DNA from: JAIRQK01 sp047974135
GTDB taxonomy: Bacteria > Campylobacterota > Campylobacteria > Campylobacterales > Campylobacteraceae
Direction: 5' to 3'
DNA length: 20,906 bases
Assembly: GCA_047974135.1 (NCBI GenBank)
Contig: JBKECC010000145.1
Coordinates: 1-20,906, forward strand
Below the pieces are notes generated by a model. That model was not told the origin of the DNA. It saw nothing but the letters and a program-made list of their open reading frames with translations, and ran no database searches. The translations under genes and the position numbers were made by a program. Shown piece after piece: positions 1 through 7,929 of the stretch (position 1 is its first letter; every line of letters starts with the position of its first letter).

Positions 1-1
1 T

Positions 2-142
2 ATATATATTTATAAACACTTTATTGTTTACAAAAAAATTGCACTTCATAACTTGTGCAACATTTGTCAAACTGTTTTAGCAAATGAGAAATTTGAAGAT
101 GGTAGATGCTGGAGATGAGACAATGAAGTTGTTCAAAAAGAG
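2..142 (+). pseudogene. leuS: 5' part of leuS, cut by window edge and closed by an in-frame TGA
   Basis: The frame of the downstream leuS gene stays open back to the window start and is clearly LeuRS sequence. It reads ALHN-L-CNIC, then QTVLANE, DGRCWR, a stop, and DNEVVQKE leading straight into MPGYYLKI. The stop is TGA at 116-118. It sits where the family has the fourth Cys of the CxxC...CxxC zinc knuckle in the CP1 insertion; the other three Cys codons are at 56, 65 and 107. Other conserved positions also look altered: the NWC Trp reads Leu (TTG at 53-55). The catalytic HIGH region must lie before the window. Changes cluster in the first ~120 bases while downstream sequence is clean, so poor quality at a contig end is a serious possibility; a true nonsense mutation is the alternative. 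Confidence 0.75.
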
Positions 143-2050
143 ATGCCAGGATACTATCTAAAGATTTCAGCTTATGCACTAGAGTTGCTTAAAAGTATAG
201 ACGATTTAAGAGCTGGATGGCCTGCTCAAGTTTTGACAATGCAAGAAAATTGGATTGGAAAAAGCGAAGGTTTGGAGTTTAACTTTGAACTCTCAAATGA
301 AGCAAAAGCAAAACTTGATGATAAATTTAGCAGTTTTAAAGTTTTTACTACAAGACCTGATACAATTTTTGGAGTAACTTACGCTGCACTTGAAAGCGAA
401 CATGAGATAGTTAAGTATTTGGTTGAAAAAAATCTCTTAGATGAGTTTACATGTAAAAAAATAACAGATATGCAAAAGTTAAGTTCGCGTGAAAAACAAA
501 GCAGTGAAAAAGAGGGTTATCCTCTTGGTATTGATGTTATCCATCCTTTAACAAAGACAAAAGTTCCACTTTTTGTTGCAAACTTTGTTTTAATAGAGTA
601 CGGCGGTGGAGCTGTTATGGCTGTTCCTGCACATGATGAGAGAGATTTTGAGTTTGCTAGCAAATACAATTTACCAATTAAACAAAGTATAAAACCAAAA
701 GATAGTGAGTACGATAATACAAAAGCTTATACTGATTACGGAGTTTTGGTAAATTCAGGCGATTTTACAGGTTTAACAAGTGAAGATGCAAAAAAAGAGA
801 TTATTGCTTTTTTTGAAAAAAACAATCTCGGCAAAAAAGTTATCAATTATAAATTAAGAGATTGGGGTATAAGTCGCCAAAGATACTGGGGGGCGCCGAT
901 ACCTATCATTCATTGTAAAAAATGTGGAAGCGTTGCAGAGAGCGAAAAAAACTTACCAGTTGCACTTCCAGATGATGTGAAAATAACAGGAGAGGGGAAT
1001 CCACTTGATTCTCATCCAACATGGAAATATACAAAATGTCCAGTTTGTGGTGAAGATGCCATTCGTGAAACAGATACGATGGATACATTTGTGCAGTCAA
1101 GTTGGTATTTTTTAAGATACACTTGTGATAAAAAAGATTGGGAAAACAAGCCTTTTACAAAAGAGGGCGTTAAATACTGGATGAGTATTGATCAGTATGT
1201 TGGTGGTATTGAACATGCGATTTTACACCTTTTGTATTCAAGATTTTTTACAAAAGCGCTAAGAGATTTAGGTTATATAGATAGTAGCATAAGTGAGCCT
1301 TTTACAAACCTTTTAACTCAAGGTATGGTTTTAAAAGATGGCTCAAAGATGAGTAAGTCAAAAGGTAACACAGTTGATCCTGATGATATCATCAAAAAAT
1401 ATGGTGCTGACACTGCAAGACTTTTTATACTATTCGCTGCTCCTCCACAAAAAGAGTTAGAGTGGAACGATAGCGCATTAGAGGGTTCATACAAGTTTAT
1501 AAAAAGATTGTTTGATAGAGCTTCAAATGTAACTAAAACAGAGTCTTTGCCAAAAATAGACCAAAGCACGCTTAGTAAAGATGAAGCATTGGCTAGAAAA
1601 AAAGTATACGAAGCGCTTAAAAAATCAAACGATATATATGAAAATGGAAGTTACACTTTTAACACCGTAATTGCAGCTTGCATGGAAGCCCATAATGCTT
1701 TGAGCGCGCAAGAAAACAAAGATGTTTGGAGTGAGGGTTATTTTATACTTTTAAATATTTTAGAGCCTATCATACCTCATGCGGCAAGTGAACTTAGCGA
1801 GATTTACTTTAACTCTAAAAACTTCGATACAATCGTAAAAATAGATGAGAGTGTTTTCGTAAGCGATACTATGATTTTAGCAGTAACTGTAAATGGAAAA
1901 AGAAGAGCTGATTTTGAGATAAGCTCATCTGCTTCAAAAGATGAGATATTAGTTGCAGCAAAAGAGTCAGTATCTAGATGGCTGGAAAATACGAGTATTG
2001 TTAAAGAGATTTATGTTGAAAAGAAACTTGTAAATTTGGTAGTAAAATGA
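143..2050 (+). CDS. leuS: Leucyl-tRNA synthetase, main part (CP1 editing domain to C-terminus)
   Basis: Class I aminoacyl-tRNA synthetase that charges tRNA-Leu in the cytoplasm. Counting from the ATG at 143, the editing-site TTRPDT lies near residues 69-74. It is followed by the AVPAHDERD editing segment, GISRQRYWGAPIP, a second CxxC...CxxC zinc ribbon (HCKKC, KCPVC), the TMDTFVQSSWYF strand and the catalytic SKMSKSKGN loop near residue 400. The anticodon-binding helices and C-terminal domain follow. This ATG is not the native start: the reading frame continues upstream as LeuRS sequence and is interrupted only by TGA at 116-118, so this piece lacks the HIGH half of the active site. Its TGA stop overlaps the next gene as ATGA, and it heads a compact operon. 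Identity is certain; the functional state is not. Confidence 0.93.
   Translation: MPGYYLKISAYALELLKSIDDLRAGWPAQVLTMQENWIGKSEGLEFNFELSNEAKAKLDDKFSSFKVFTTRPDTIFGVTYAALESEHEIVKYLVEKNLLDEFTCKKITDMQKLSSREKQSSEKEGYPLGIDVIHPLTKTKVPLFVANFVLIEYGGGAVMAVPAHDERDFEFASKYNLPIKQSIKPKDSEYDNTKAYTDYGVLVNSGDFTGLTSEDAKKEIIAFFEKNNLGKKVINYKLRDWGISRQRYWGAPIPIIHCKKCGSVAESEKNLPVALPDDVKITGEGNPLDSHPTWKYTKCPVCGEDAIRETDTMDTFVQSSWYFLRYTCDKKDWENKPFTKEGVKYWMSIDQYVGGIEHAILHLLYSRFFTKALRDLGYIDSSISEPFTNLLTQGMVLKDGSKMSKSKGNTVDPDDIIKKYGADTARLFILFAAPPQKELEWNDSALEGSYKFIKRLFDRASNVTKTESLPKIDQSTLSKDEALARKKVYEALKKSNDIYENGSYTFNTVIAACMEAHNALSAQENKDVWSEGYFILLNILEPIIPHAASELSEIYFNSKNFDTIVKIDESVFVSDTMILAVTVNGKRRADFEISSSASKDEILVAAKESVSRWLENTSIVKEIYVEKKLVNLVVK
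446..457. repeat. Iterated palindrome TTTACATGTAAA (in leuS)
   Basis: Exact copy inside leuS, read FTCK. The other exact copies start at 2846, 5859, 7905, 9445, 10115, 12847, 15489, 15969 and 16808. Confidence 0.9.
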
Positions 2051-2565
2051 AAAAATATTTATTAGCACTTTTTTGTATTATTTTTGTAGGTTGTGGCTAC
2101 ACTCCAACTGCAAAACTGGCAAAAAATGTGCTTGGTGACAAAGTATATGTTGATGTTGCTATGAGCAGGGTTGATCCACAAAATACAGTTCTAATCAAAG
2201 ATGCAATTTCAGCAGCTCTTGTAGATAGATTTGGCTCAAAAATAGTTTCTAAAAACGAAGCAAACTCGTTCATATACGTGAGCCTAAAAAATATAAAATT
2301 TTCACCACTAGCATATGACACAAATGGATACGTTATCTCATATAGAACTGTTGTAACTCTAAAGATAGACTATACACTTAGTTCAAATGAGAAAGGAAGT
2401 ATAAATACTGAAGGTGAATACGACTTTCCAATTATAGCAGACAGTGTTATCTCGGATTCAAAAAGATTTGAAGCAATTAAATATGCCTCAGAGGACGCAC
2501 TTGATGAATTTACTGCATTTATAGCGATTAAAGGTTTGCAAAACAAAAAAGCTAATACGGAGTAG
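2047..2565 (+). CDS. lptE: LPS-assembly lipoprotein LptE
   Basis: 172-residue lipoprotein. The N-terminus has Lys-Lys, a hydrophobic stretch and the lipobox FVGC, with Cys16 as the predicted lipidated residue, followed by the GYTP motif typical of LptE. In the family, LptE plugs the LptD barrel and takes part in delivering lipopolysaccharide to the outer surface of the outer membrane. The rest reads as an alpha/beta fold (VYVDVAMSRVDPQN, then ALVDRFGS, then repeated beta strands). The start overlaps the leuS stop by four bases (ATGA), implying translational coupling. The position between leuS and folC is the one known from Helicobacter and Campylobacter, and supports the call although sequence conservation in this family is weak. 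Confidence 0.8.
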   Translation: MKKYLLALFCIIFVGCGYTPTAKLAKNVLGDKVYVDVAMSRVDPQNTVLIKDAISAALVDRFGSKIVSKNEANSFIYVSLKNIKFSPLAYDTNGYVISYRTVVTLKIDYTLSSNEKGSINTEGEYDFPIIADSVISDSKRFEAIKYASEDALDEFTAFIAIKGLQNKKANTE

Positions 2566-2567
2566 TT

Positions 2568-3725
2568 TTGTTAGAAGAGTATTTAAGCAAAAAACCACTT
2601 TTTTATTCGCATATAGATTATGAGAAAATGCCTAGAATTTTTTCTAAAATATCTTCTCATTTTCCCATGAAAAATATTATACATGTAATAGGCACAAACG
2701 GAAAAGGAAGCACCGGTAGATTGTTAACCTTGATGCTAGAGTTAAAAGGTTTTAATGTTGGGCACTATACATCTCCTCATATCCTAAACTTTAACGAAAG
2801 AATTTACAAAAATAAAACAAATATAAACAGTAAAGAGTTAGTATCTTTACATGTAAAGCTTTTGAGAATTTTGGGCGAGATGGAAAAAGAGTTATCTTAT
2901 TTTGAGTACACAACACTTCTTGCGTTTTTGGCTTTTAGGGATTGTGATTATGTTATTCTTGAAGCTGGTCTTGGAGGAGAGTTTGATGCAACAAATGTAG
3001 TACCTAAAATGCTCTCAATTGTAACATCAATATCCATAGATCATCAAAGTTTTTTAGGCAACTCTATAAAAGAGATAGCAAATACAAAATTAAATAGTAT
3101 ACATAATGACGCTATTATAGCAAAGCAAATTCACAAAGAAGTTTATGAAGTTGCAAAAAATAGAGAGCAAGAAACAGGAAAAGAATTTGTATATATAAAT
3201 GATTTTTTTAATGAACATATAGAAAAATATGCTAAAAAATACTCACTTCCAATCTACTTAAAGCAAAATCTAAAAACAGCTTTTATGGCTTTTAAAAAGC
3301 TTGGGTTTAATGACAATTTAGAAAAGCTATCAAAACTAAATCTAAGAGGAAGATTTGAGAAAATTGCACCAAATCTTATCATAGACGTTGGACATAACGA
3401 AGATGCCGCCAAGGCTGTAGCAAATGCACTTAGAGAGAAAAAAGTAGTTTTGATATATAACTCTTTTAAAGATAAAGATTATAAAAAAATTCTTGAAATT
3501 TTGAAACCTATCATTTTACATGTAGAAATTTTAGATATTCAAAATAAAGAGCGAGAACTCGCAAATTGTGACATAAAAGAAGTTCTAAGTGTTTTGAATA
3601 TAAGAAGCTTAAGATTTACAAAGATCAATGCAGGGAAAAATTATCTAGTTTTTGGCTCATTTTTGGTTGTAGAGAAATTTTTAAAGGAGTATTTTGAAAA
3701 ACAAATTTACTATAACAATTTCTGA
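2568..3725 (+). CDS. folC: Bifunctional folylpolyglutamate/dihydrofolate synthase FolC
   Basis: ATP-dependent ligase of the Mur-ligase family that adds glutamate to dihydropteroate and folates in the cytoplasm. The 385-residue length is normal. The P-loop GTNGKGST is near residues 42-49, TSPHILNFNERI (substrate loop) near 68-79, and the Mur-type central motif EAGLGGEFDATNV follows. The C-terminal domain contains DVGHNEDAAKA. The start is a TTG two bases after the lptE stop, with GGAG at 2559-2562 as ribosome-binding site. The 3' end runs 32 bases into the peptidase gene. Two copies of the TTACATGTA palindrome fall in the gene and are read as LHVK (2846) and LHVE (3515). Confidence 0.93.
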   Translation: MLEEYLSKKPLFYSHIDYEKMPRIFSKISSHFPMKNIIHVIGTNGKGSTGRLLTLMLELKGFNVGHYTSPHILNFNERIYKNKTNINSKELVSLHVKLLRILGEMEKELSYFEYTTLLAFLAFRDCDYVILEAGLGGEFDATNVVPKMLSIVTSISIDHQSFLGNSIKEIANTKLNSIHNDAIIAKQIHKEVYEVAKNREQETGKEFVYINDFFNEHIEKYAKKYSLPIYLKQNLKTAFMAFKKLGFNDNLEKLSKLNLRGRFEKIAPNLIIDVGHNEDAAKAVANALREKKVVLIYNSFKDKDYKKILEILKPIILHVEILDIQNKERELANCDIKEVLSVLNIRSLRFTKINAGKNYLVFGSFLVVEKFLKEYFEKQIYYNNF

Positions 3726-4596
3726 TATAAAAGGCTCAAGACACATAACTTTAAATCAAGTTATAAAAAAGGTTGTTTTTTATTCTGTTTTGTTTATCGT
3801 TTTAATCATTTTAATTGGTGGAGGTGTTATCTTTTTTTTAACACAAGAGGTAAGTAAAATAGAGGTCAAAAGAGAGGCAATGGCAAAAGATATGAATGAA
3901 AAAAGTATGCAATTACAAAATAAACTTGATGAACAGATTGCATATTACAAAGTTGTCCAAGCAAAAATTGATGAAGTTGAGAGTGCTATTGGCATAAAAG
4001 ATAGCGAGAGTAACGAAACGGCTATGGATGATATAGATATAAGACTTGAAAAACTAACTCTCACAACAGCTCAGAGAGTTATGATTTTAGACTTTATACC
4101 AAATGGTGAGGTTATTTTAGAACACAGAGGCATTACCGATAAATTTGGCATGAGAACTCATCCTATATCGCAAACAAGAGAGTTGCACGCTGGTTTGGAT
4201 TATGGAGCAAATCTAAAAACACCCGTATATGCGCCAGCTCACGGCGTTGTTGAATTTGTTGGGGTTAGTGGTGGATATGGAAATTTAGTTATAATTGACC
4301 ATGGTTTTGGTTTTAAAACGTATTATGCTCATTTAGACAAAGGTGCAGTTGTAAAATATGGCCAATTTGTTGCAAGAGGCGATCATATAGCAAACTCAGG
4401 TAATTCTGGGCTTTCAACTGGGCCACATTTACATTATGAAGTTAGATTTTTAGGTAGGCCACTAGATCCTGCTAATTTTATAAAGTGGAATAGCACAAAC
4501 TTTGAAGATATTTTTGAAAAGGAGAAGAGAATACCATGGGGTTCATTACTAAAAGCGTCAGCGCAGATGATAAACAAAACTCAGAAACTACAGTAA
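3694..4596 (+). CDS. M23 (LytM) peptidoglycan endopeptidase, Csd1/Csd2-like
   Basis: 300-residue membrane-anchored zinc metallopeptidase expected to cut peptide cross-links in periplasmic peptidoglycan. A single transmembrane helix at about residues 26-50 is followed by a coiled-coil-like segment (about 52-98) and a LytM domain (about 145-262). Zinc and catalytic residues are visible: HAGLD (His165, Asp169) and GPHLHYE (His245, His247), plus RTHP and YAHL. The start is TTG at 3694 with AAAGGAG four bases upstream; it overlaps folC by 32 bases and the bactofilin by 61 bases. In H. pylori the same position holds two M23 genes, csd2 and csd1, followed by the bactofilin ccmA, and these set helical cell shape. 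Only one M23 gene is present here, so assignment to Csd1 or Csd2 is left open. Confidence 0.88.
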   Translation: MKNKFTITISDIKGSRHITLNQVIKKVVFYSVLFIVLIILIGGGVIFFLTQEVSKIEVKREAMAKDMNEKSMQLQNKLDEQIAYYKVVQAKIDEVESAIGIKDSESNETAMDDIDIRLEKLTLTTAQRVMILDFIPNGEVILEHRGITDKFGMRTHPISQTRELHAGLDYGANLKTPVYAPAHGVVEFVGVSGGYGNLVIIDHGFGFKTYYAHLDKGAVVKYGQFVARGDHIANSGNSGLSTGPHLHYEVRFLGRPLDPANFIKWNSTNFEDIFEKEKRIPWGSLLKASAQMINKTQKLQ

Positions 4597-4922
4597 TCGC
4601 AAGCGGTGCTTCTTTAAATGGCAACTTTGATGTAACTTCGATTTTGCACATACATGGAACTCTAAACGGAACTCTAAAATCAACAAATACGGTTATTATA
4701 TGCAAAACTGGCAAAGTGATAGGCGATTTATTTGCAAAAAGAGTTATTATAAATGGTATCTTTGAGGGAAATATCGATTGTGAGAGTATAGAAATCCTAG
4801 AAGGCGGCAGTGTTAGAGGGGTTTTGGTTTATGATAGTTTGGCGATAGAACAAAAAGCCATTTTTGAAGGGCAAAGTATCAAAAAAAGAGTACAAAAAGA
4901 AGTAGAATTAAAAGAAGAATAA
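4536..4922 (+). CDS. ccmA: Bactofilin family cytoskeletal protein (CcmA-like)
   Basis: 128-residue bactofilin (DUF583). The middle is made of short beta-helix rungs with regular hydrophobic and Gly spacing, such as IHGTLNGTLKS, KTGKVIGDLFA, IINGIFEGNI and ILEGGSVRGVL. Charged, probably disordered tails flank it (SADDKQNSE and KKRVQKEVELKEE). Bactofilins polymerise without nucleotide and recruit peptidoglycan enzymes; in H. pylori CcmA acts with Csd1/Csd2 in cell-shape control. The ATG start follows GGAG at 4521-4524 and lies inside the peptidase gene in another frame, so the two are translationally coupled, which fits a shared role in cell wall shaping. The stop is one base before the mfd start codon. 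Confidence 0.9.
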   Translation: MGFITKSVSADDKQNSETTVIASGASLNGNFDVTSILHIHGTLNGTLKSTNTVIICKTGKVIGDLFAKRVIINGIFEGNIDCESIEILEGGSVRGVLVYDSLAIEQKAIFEGQSIKKRVQKEVELKEE

Positions 4923-4923
4923 T

Positions 4924-7671
4924 TTGCAAGCAGATTTATATGATTTTTTAAAAAATGGTGGTGAGGCAGAATTAATCTTATCAAGAAGTGACAAAGAGGC
5001 TGAGAGTCTTGGACAAGCAGCACTTTTTGCAAATAGAAAGACTTTTATACTTCCAGATTTAAGAGCAAAATATGGCGATGATTTAAGAGCATTTTCTGGT
5101 GAACTTTATGAACTTTTAAAGGTTTTAAGAAAGTATCATGAAGAAAAATCAACCAAAAAAGTTTTAATTTCCCCAATCAGAACAGCACTACTAAACCTTC
5201 CAAATCCAGAACTTTTTAAAACAAAAGTGATTAACTTTGGCGACAAAGTAGATTTAAAGGCATTAAAAGAGGAGTTAATTCACTGGGGTTACAGCTTTGT
5301 TGATGTTGTTGAGACAAACGGTGAAGTCTCTTTTCGTGGGGATATTTTAGATATTTTTACAAATGAAAGTGAAAAAGCAGTAAGGATTAGCTTTTTTGAT
5401 GATGAAGTTGAGAGTATTCGCTACTTTTCAACAGAGACACAAAAGAGCGAAAAAGAGGAGTTAGAAAGTTTTACTATAACTCCAGCACTTTTTGCGCTAA
5501 ACAAAAATGAATACAAAAAGTTAGATAAAAATGTTCAAAAGATTGATAGCGATAGTTTTGTAAAAGACTTGCTATCTCTTGGTTTTTGGGCTTTGGGTGA
5601 ACATTCAAGTTCGTATATAAAAGATAAAAAAACTTATCTGTCATTTAAGATGGATGCAGAGATTGAAGAGATTGCCTCTTTTGATGAAAGCGTAGATGAG
5701 AAATCTTTAAAAAAACTACCAATCATTCCAATAAGCAAAATATACAAAGATTTAGAAGTTTCAAAAGTAAGTGCTTTTTTAGAGTTTCACAAAAATAACA
5801 AGATAACGATTTTAGCTAGAAATGAAGCACTTTTAAAACAAAATGGCATTGAAGAGTCTTTACATGTAAAGTATAAAGAAAGCCCACTAATCATAAACTT
5901 GATAAGTGATGATGAGATAATCATTTCACTAAACAAGCCACTTCTTAAAAAGCGAAAAAAACACGCTTCAATCATTTTAGATGAGTTAAAATACGGCGAT
6001 TATGTTGTTCATGAAAACTACGGCATTGGTATATTTAGAGGTTTACAAAATACAGAAGTTTTAGGGATCAAAAGAGATTTTATAGTTATCGATTATGAAG
6101 GCGAAGATAAGCTTTTACTTCCTGTTGAAAACCTTCATTTTATAGATAGATACATAGCAGATAGCGGAACTTTAGCAGTTGTAGATAGACTTGGAAAGAC
6201 GAGCTTTTTAAAATTAAAAGAGAAAACGAGGATAAAACTTTTTGAAATTGCAAAAGAGATTATCGATATTGCAGCAAAAAGAGAACTCATAGAAGGCTAC
6301 AAGGTTGACCCAGCAAATGCTCCACTTTATGAGTTTCAAAAAGATGCAGGATTTACTTACACTGAGGATCAAAAACGAAGCATTGAAGAGATTATAGAAG
6401 ATTTAAATTCAAGTAAAGTTATGGACAGATTAATCAGCGGTGATGTTGGTTTTGGAAAAACAGAAGTTGCTATGAACGCTATTTTAAACGTTGCAAAAAA
6501 CGGCTTCCAATCGCTCTTTATTGTTCCAACAACCTTGCTTTGTTCACAGCACTTTAAGAGTTTAAAAACTAGATTTGAAGGTTTTGGAGTAAAGATTGCA
6601 AAATTAGACAGATTTACAACTTCAAAAGAGAAAATAAGGATATTAAAAGAGCTCAAAGATGGAACTCTTGACGTTTGCGTTGGAACGCATTCACTTTTAC
6701 ATGTAGAGTGTAAAAATTTGGCTCTTGTTGTCATTGACGAAGAACACAAATTTGGTGTAAAACAAAAAGAGAAGTTAAAAAATTTAAGAGAAAATATACA
6801 CATTCTTTCCATGAGTGCTACACCAATTCCCAGAAGTTTAAATATGGCTCTTAGCTCCATCAAACAATACTCACAAATCCTAACTCCACCAAGTGAACGT
6901 GAAGATGTTAGAACTTACGTAAAAGAGTATGATGAAAAGTTAATCCGTGAAGTAATTTTGCGTGAACAACGACGTGGCGGACAAGTTTTTTATGTACATA
7001 ACCGCATAGCAACCATAGAAGAAAAAGCAAAAGAGTTAAAAAAGATTTTGCCAAATTTAAAAGTTTTGGTTTTACACTCGCAGATTAGTGAAACGGTTAC
7101 AGAAGCAGAGATGTTAAAGTTTGAAAACAAAGAGTATGATGTACTTCTTTCAACCTCTATCATAGAATCAGGCATCCACTTACCAAATGTAAACACTATC
7201 TTTGTTGAATCAGCCGATCACTTTGGTATCGCAGACTTGCATCAGCTTCGTGGCCGTGTTGGGCGAGGAAAAATGCAAGGCTTTTGCTACTTTTTAGTTG
7301 AAAACAAAGAGAGTTTAAGCGAAGCAAGCAGAAAAAGGCTAATCGCGCTAGAGTCCAATTCGTTTTTAGGAAGTGGCTCGGTGCTTGCTTATCATGACTT
7401 GGAAATTAGAGGTGGAGGAAACTTGATAGGCGAGGCACAAAGCGGGCATATAAGACAGATTGGATATTCACTTTATCTAAAAATGCTCGAAGATACGATA
7501 AATGAACTCTTAAATAAAACACCTATAAAGAAAAATGATGTAGATATAAAACTCTCGGTGAGTGCTTATATAGATGACAGATACATAAGCGAAGATATGT
7601 TTCGCTTGGAGCTTTATAGACGTCTTAGCAAGTTTGAAAGTATAAAAAGCTTTTATGAGATTGAAGAATAG
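4924..7671 (+). CDS. mfd: Transcription-repair coupling factor Mfd, ended early by an in-frame TAG
   Basis: ATP-dependent DNA translocase that removes stalled RNA polymerase and recruits UvrA. Visible parts: an N-terminal UvrB-like region (about 1-340); the CarD-like RNA-polymerase interaction domain starting YGDYVVHENYGIGIF (about 355-417); then helicase motifs with Walker A SGDVGFGKTE (about 504), DEEH (about 605), SMSATPIPRSL and QLRGRVGRG (about 773). The TTG start at 4924 gives an N-terminus resembling other Campylobacterota Mfd proteins. The reading frame stops at TAG 7669-7671 within the C-terminal TRCF (D7) domain. The next codon is ATG, and the same frame continues 76 more codons as normal Mfd sequence. 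Joined, they give about 992 codons, the usual length in this group. See the companion entry and the finding on the stop. Confidence 0.92.
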   Translation: MQADLYDFLKNGGEAELILSRSDKEAESLGQAALFANRKTFILPDLRAKYGDDLRAFSGELYELLKVLRKYHEEKSTKKVLISPIRTALLNLPNPELFKTKVINFGDKVDLKALKEELIHWGYSFVDVVETNGEVSFRGDILDIFTNESEKAVRISFFDDEVESIRYFSTETQKSEKEELESFTITPALFALNKNEYKKLDKNVQKIDSDSFVKDLLSLGFWALGEHSSSYIKDKKTYLSFKMDAEIEEIASFDESVDEKSLKKLPIIPISKIYKDLEVSKVSAFLEFHKNNKITILARNEALLKQNGIEESLHVKYKESPLIINLISDDEIIISLNKPLLKKRKKHASIILDELKYGDYVVHENYGIGIFRGLQNTEVLGIKRDFIVIDYEGEDKLLLPVENLHFIDRYIADSGTLAVVDRLGKTSFLKLKEKTRIKLFEIAKEIIDIAAKRELIEGYKVDPANAPLYEFQKDAGFTYTEDQKRSIEEIIEDLNSSKVMDRLISGDVGFGKTEVAMNAILNVAKNGFQSLFIVPTTLLCSQHFKSLKTRFEGFGVKIAKLDRFTTSKEKIRILKELKDGTLDVCVGTHSLLHVECKNLALVVIDEEHKFGVKQKEKLKNLRENIHILSMSATPIPRSLNMALSSIKQYSQILTPPSEREDVRTYVKEYDEKLIREVILREQRRGGQVFYVHNRIATIEEKAKELKKILPNLKVLVLHSQISETVTEAEMLKFENKEYDVLLSTSIIESGIHLPNVNTIFVESADHFGIADLHQLRGRVGRGKMQGFCYFLVENKESLSEASRKRLIALESNSFLGSGSVLAYHDLEIRGGGNLIGEAQSGHIRQIGYSLYLKMLEDTINELLNKTPIKKNDVDIKLSVSAYIDDRYISEDMFRLELYRRLSKFESIKSFYEIEE

Positions 7672-7902
7672 ATGAATGATAGATTTGGCAAAGTTGATGT
7701 TATAACCTCGCAATTTTTGTCTATTATAGTTATTAAGATTTTAGCTTCAAGTATTGGGGTGAAAACCATTTCAAGTTATGGGCAAAATATATCTATTGCA
7801 TTTGCAAATGGCGAAAAAACTCTTCTAAAAGCATATAGCAAAGATGATGATGATATCATCAAAACAACGCTAAATTTTTTAAGACAAAAAGCTAAAAATT
7901 AA
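7672..7902 (+). CDS. mfd: C-terminal piece of Mfd (rest of the TRCF/D7 domain)
   Basis: This 76-codon frame is the direct in-frame continuation of mfd after TAG 7669-7671. It begins MNDRFGKVD, matching the DRFG motif of the Mfd C-terminal domain, and continues through TSQFLSIIVIKILASSIGVK to the natural end. It is unlikely to be an independent gene in origin. ATG follows the stop directly (TAGATG), so terminating ribosomes could restart here and make a separate D7 fragment. No good Shine-Dalgarno is visible; only purine-rich GAAGAA precedes it. In E. coli Mfd, D7 contacts D2 and masks the UvrA-binding surface, so a broken or detached D7 could matter for regulation. The alternative is one substitution or sequencing error in an otherwise whole mfd. 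Confidence 0.7.
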   Translation: MNDRFGKVDVITSQFLSIIVIKILASSIGVKTISSYGQNISIAFANGEKTLLKAYSKDDDDIIKTTLNFLRQKAKN

Positions 7903-7904
7903 GC

Positions 7905-7916
7905 TTTACATGTAAA
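7905..7916. repeat. Iterated palindrome TTTACATGTAAA (intergenic)
   Basis: The only exact copy outside genes, between mfd and the orphan gene, extended to the 14-base palindrome CTTTACATGTAAAG (7904-7917). There is no loop and no T run, so it is not a conventional terminator. Confidence 0.9.
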
Positions 7917-7929
7917 GAGATGACAAAAA

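Noticed and set aside
116..180. TGA in leuS decoded as selenocysteine
   Set aside because: It replaces a Cys, which is tempting, but I see no convincing SECIS hairpin just downstream (only a four-base AGAT/ATCT pairing). A Sec zinc ligand in LeuRS is unknown to me, and neighbouring residues are degraded too.
116..2050. Reassigned stop codons in this organism
   Set aside because: TGA and TAG both end other genes at the expected place (TGA for leuS, folC, rpe and trpF; TAG for lptE and ymdB), so the code looks standard.
143..2050. A natural two-subunit LeuRS like that of Aquifex
   Set aside because: The break is in the zinc knuckle and upstream LeuRS sequence continues in the same frame to the window edge, so a nonsense codon or error explains it better than a designed split.
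2676..2690. TATACATGTAAT in folC, and CTACATGTATGA at 11631, as further palindrome copies
   Set aside because: They share only the TACATGTA core and match the flanks poorly; I did not count them.
6369..6863. 164-codon open frame on the minus strand
   Set aside because: It lies entirely opposite the helicase motifs of mfd, has no ribosome-binding site that I can see, and its product resembles no family; it is a shadow of mfd.
7904..7917. CTTTACATGTAAAG as the mfd terminator
   Set aside because: A perfect palindrome without loop or T run, and the same motif occurs inside many genes where termination would be harmful.
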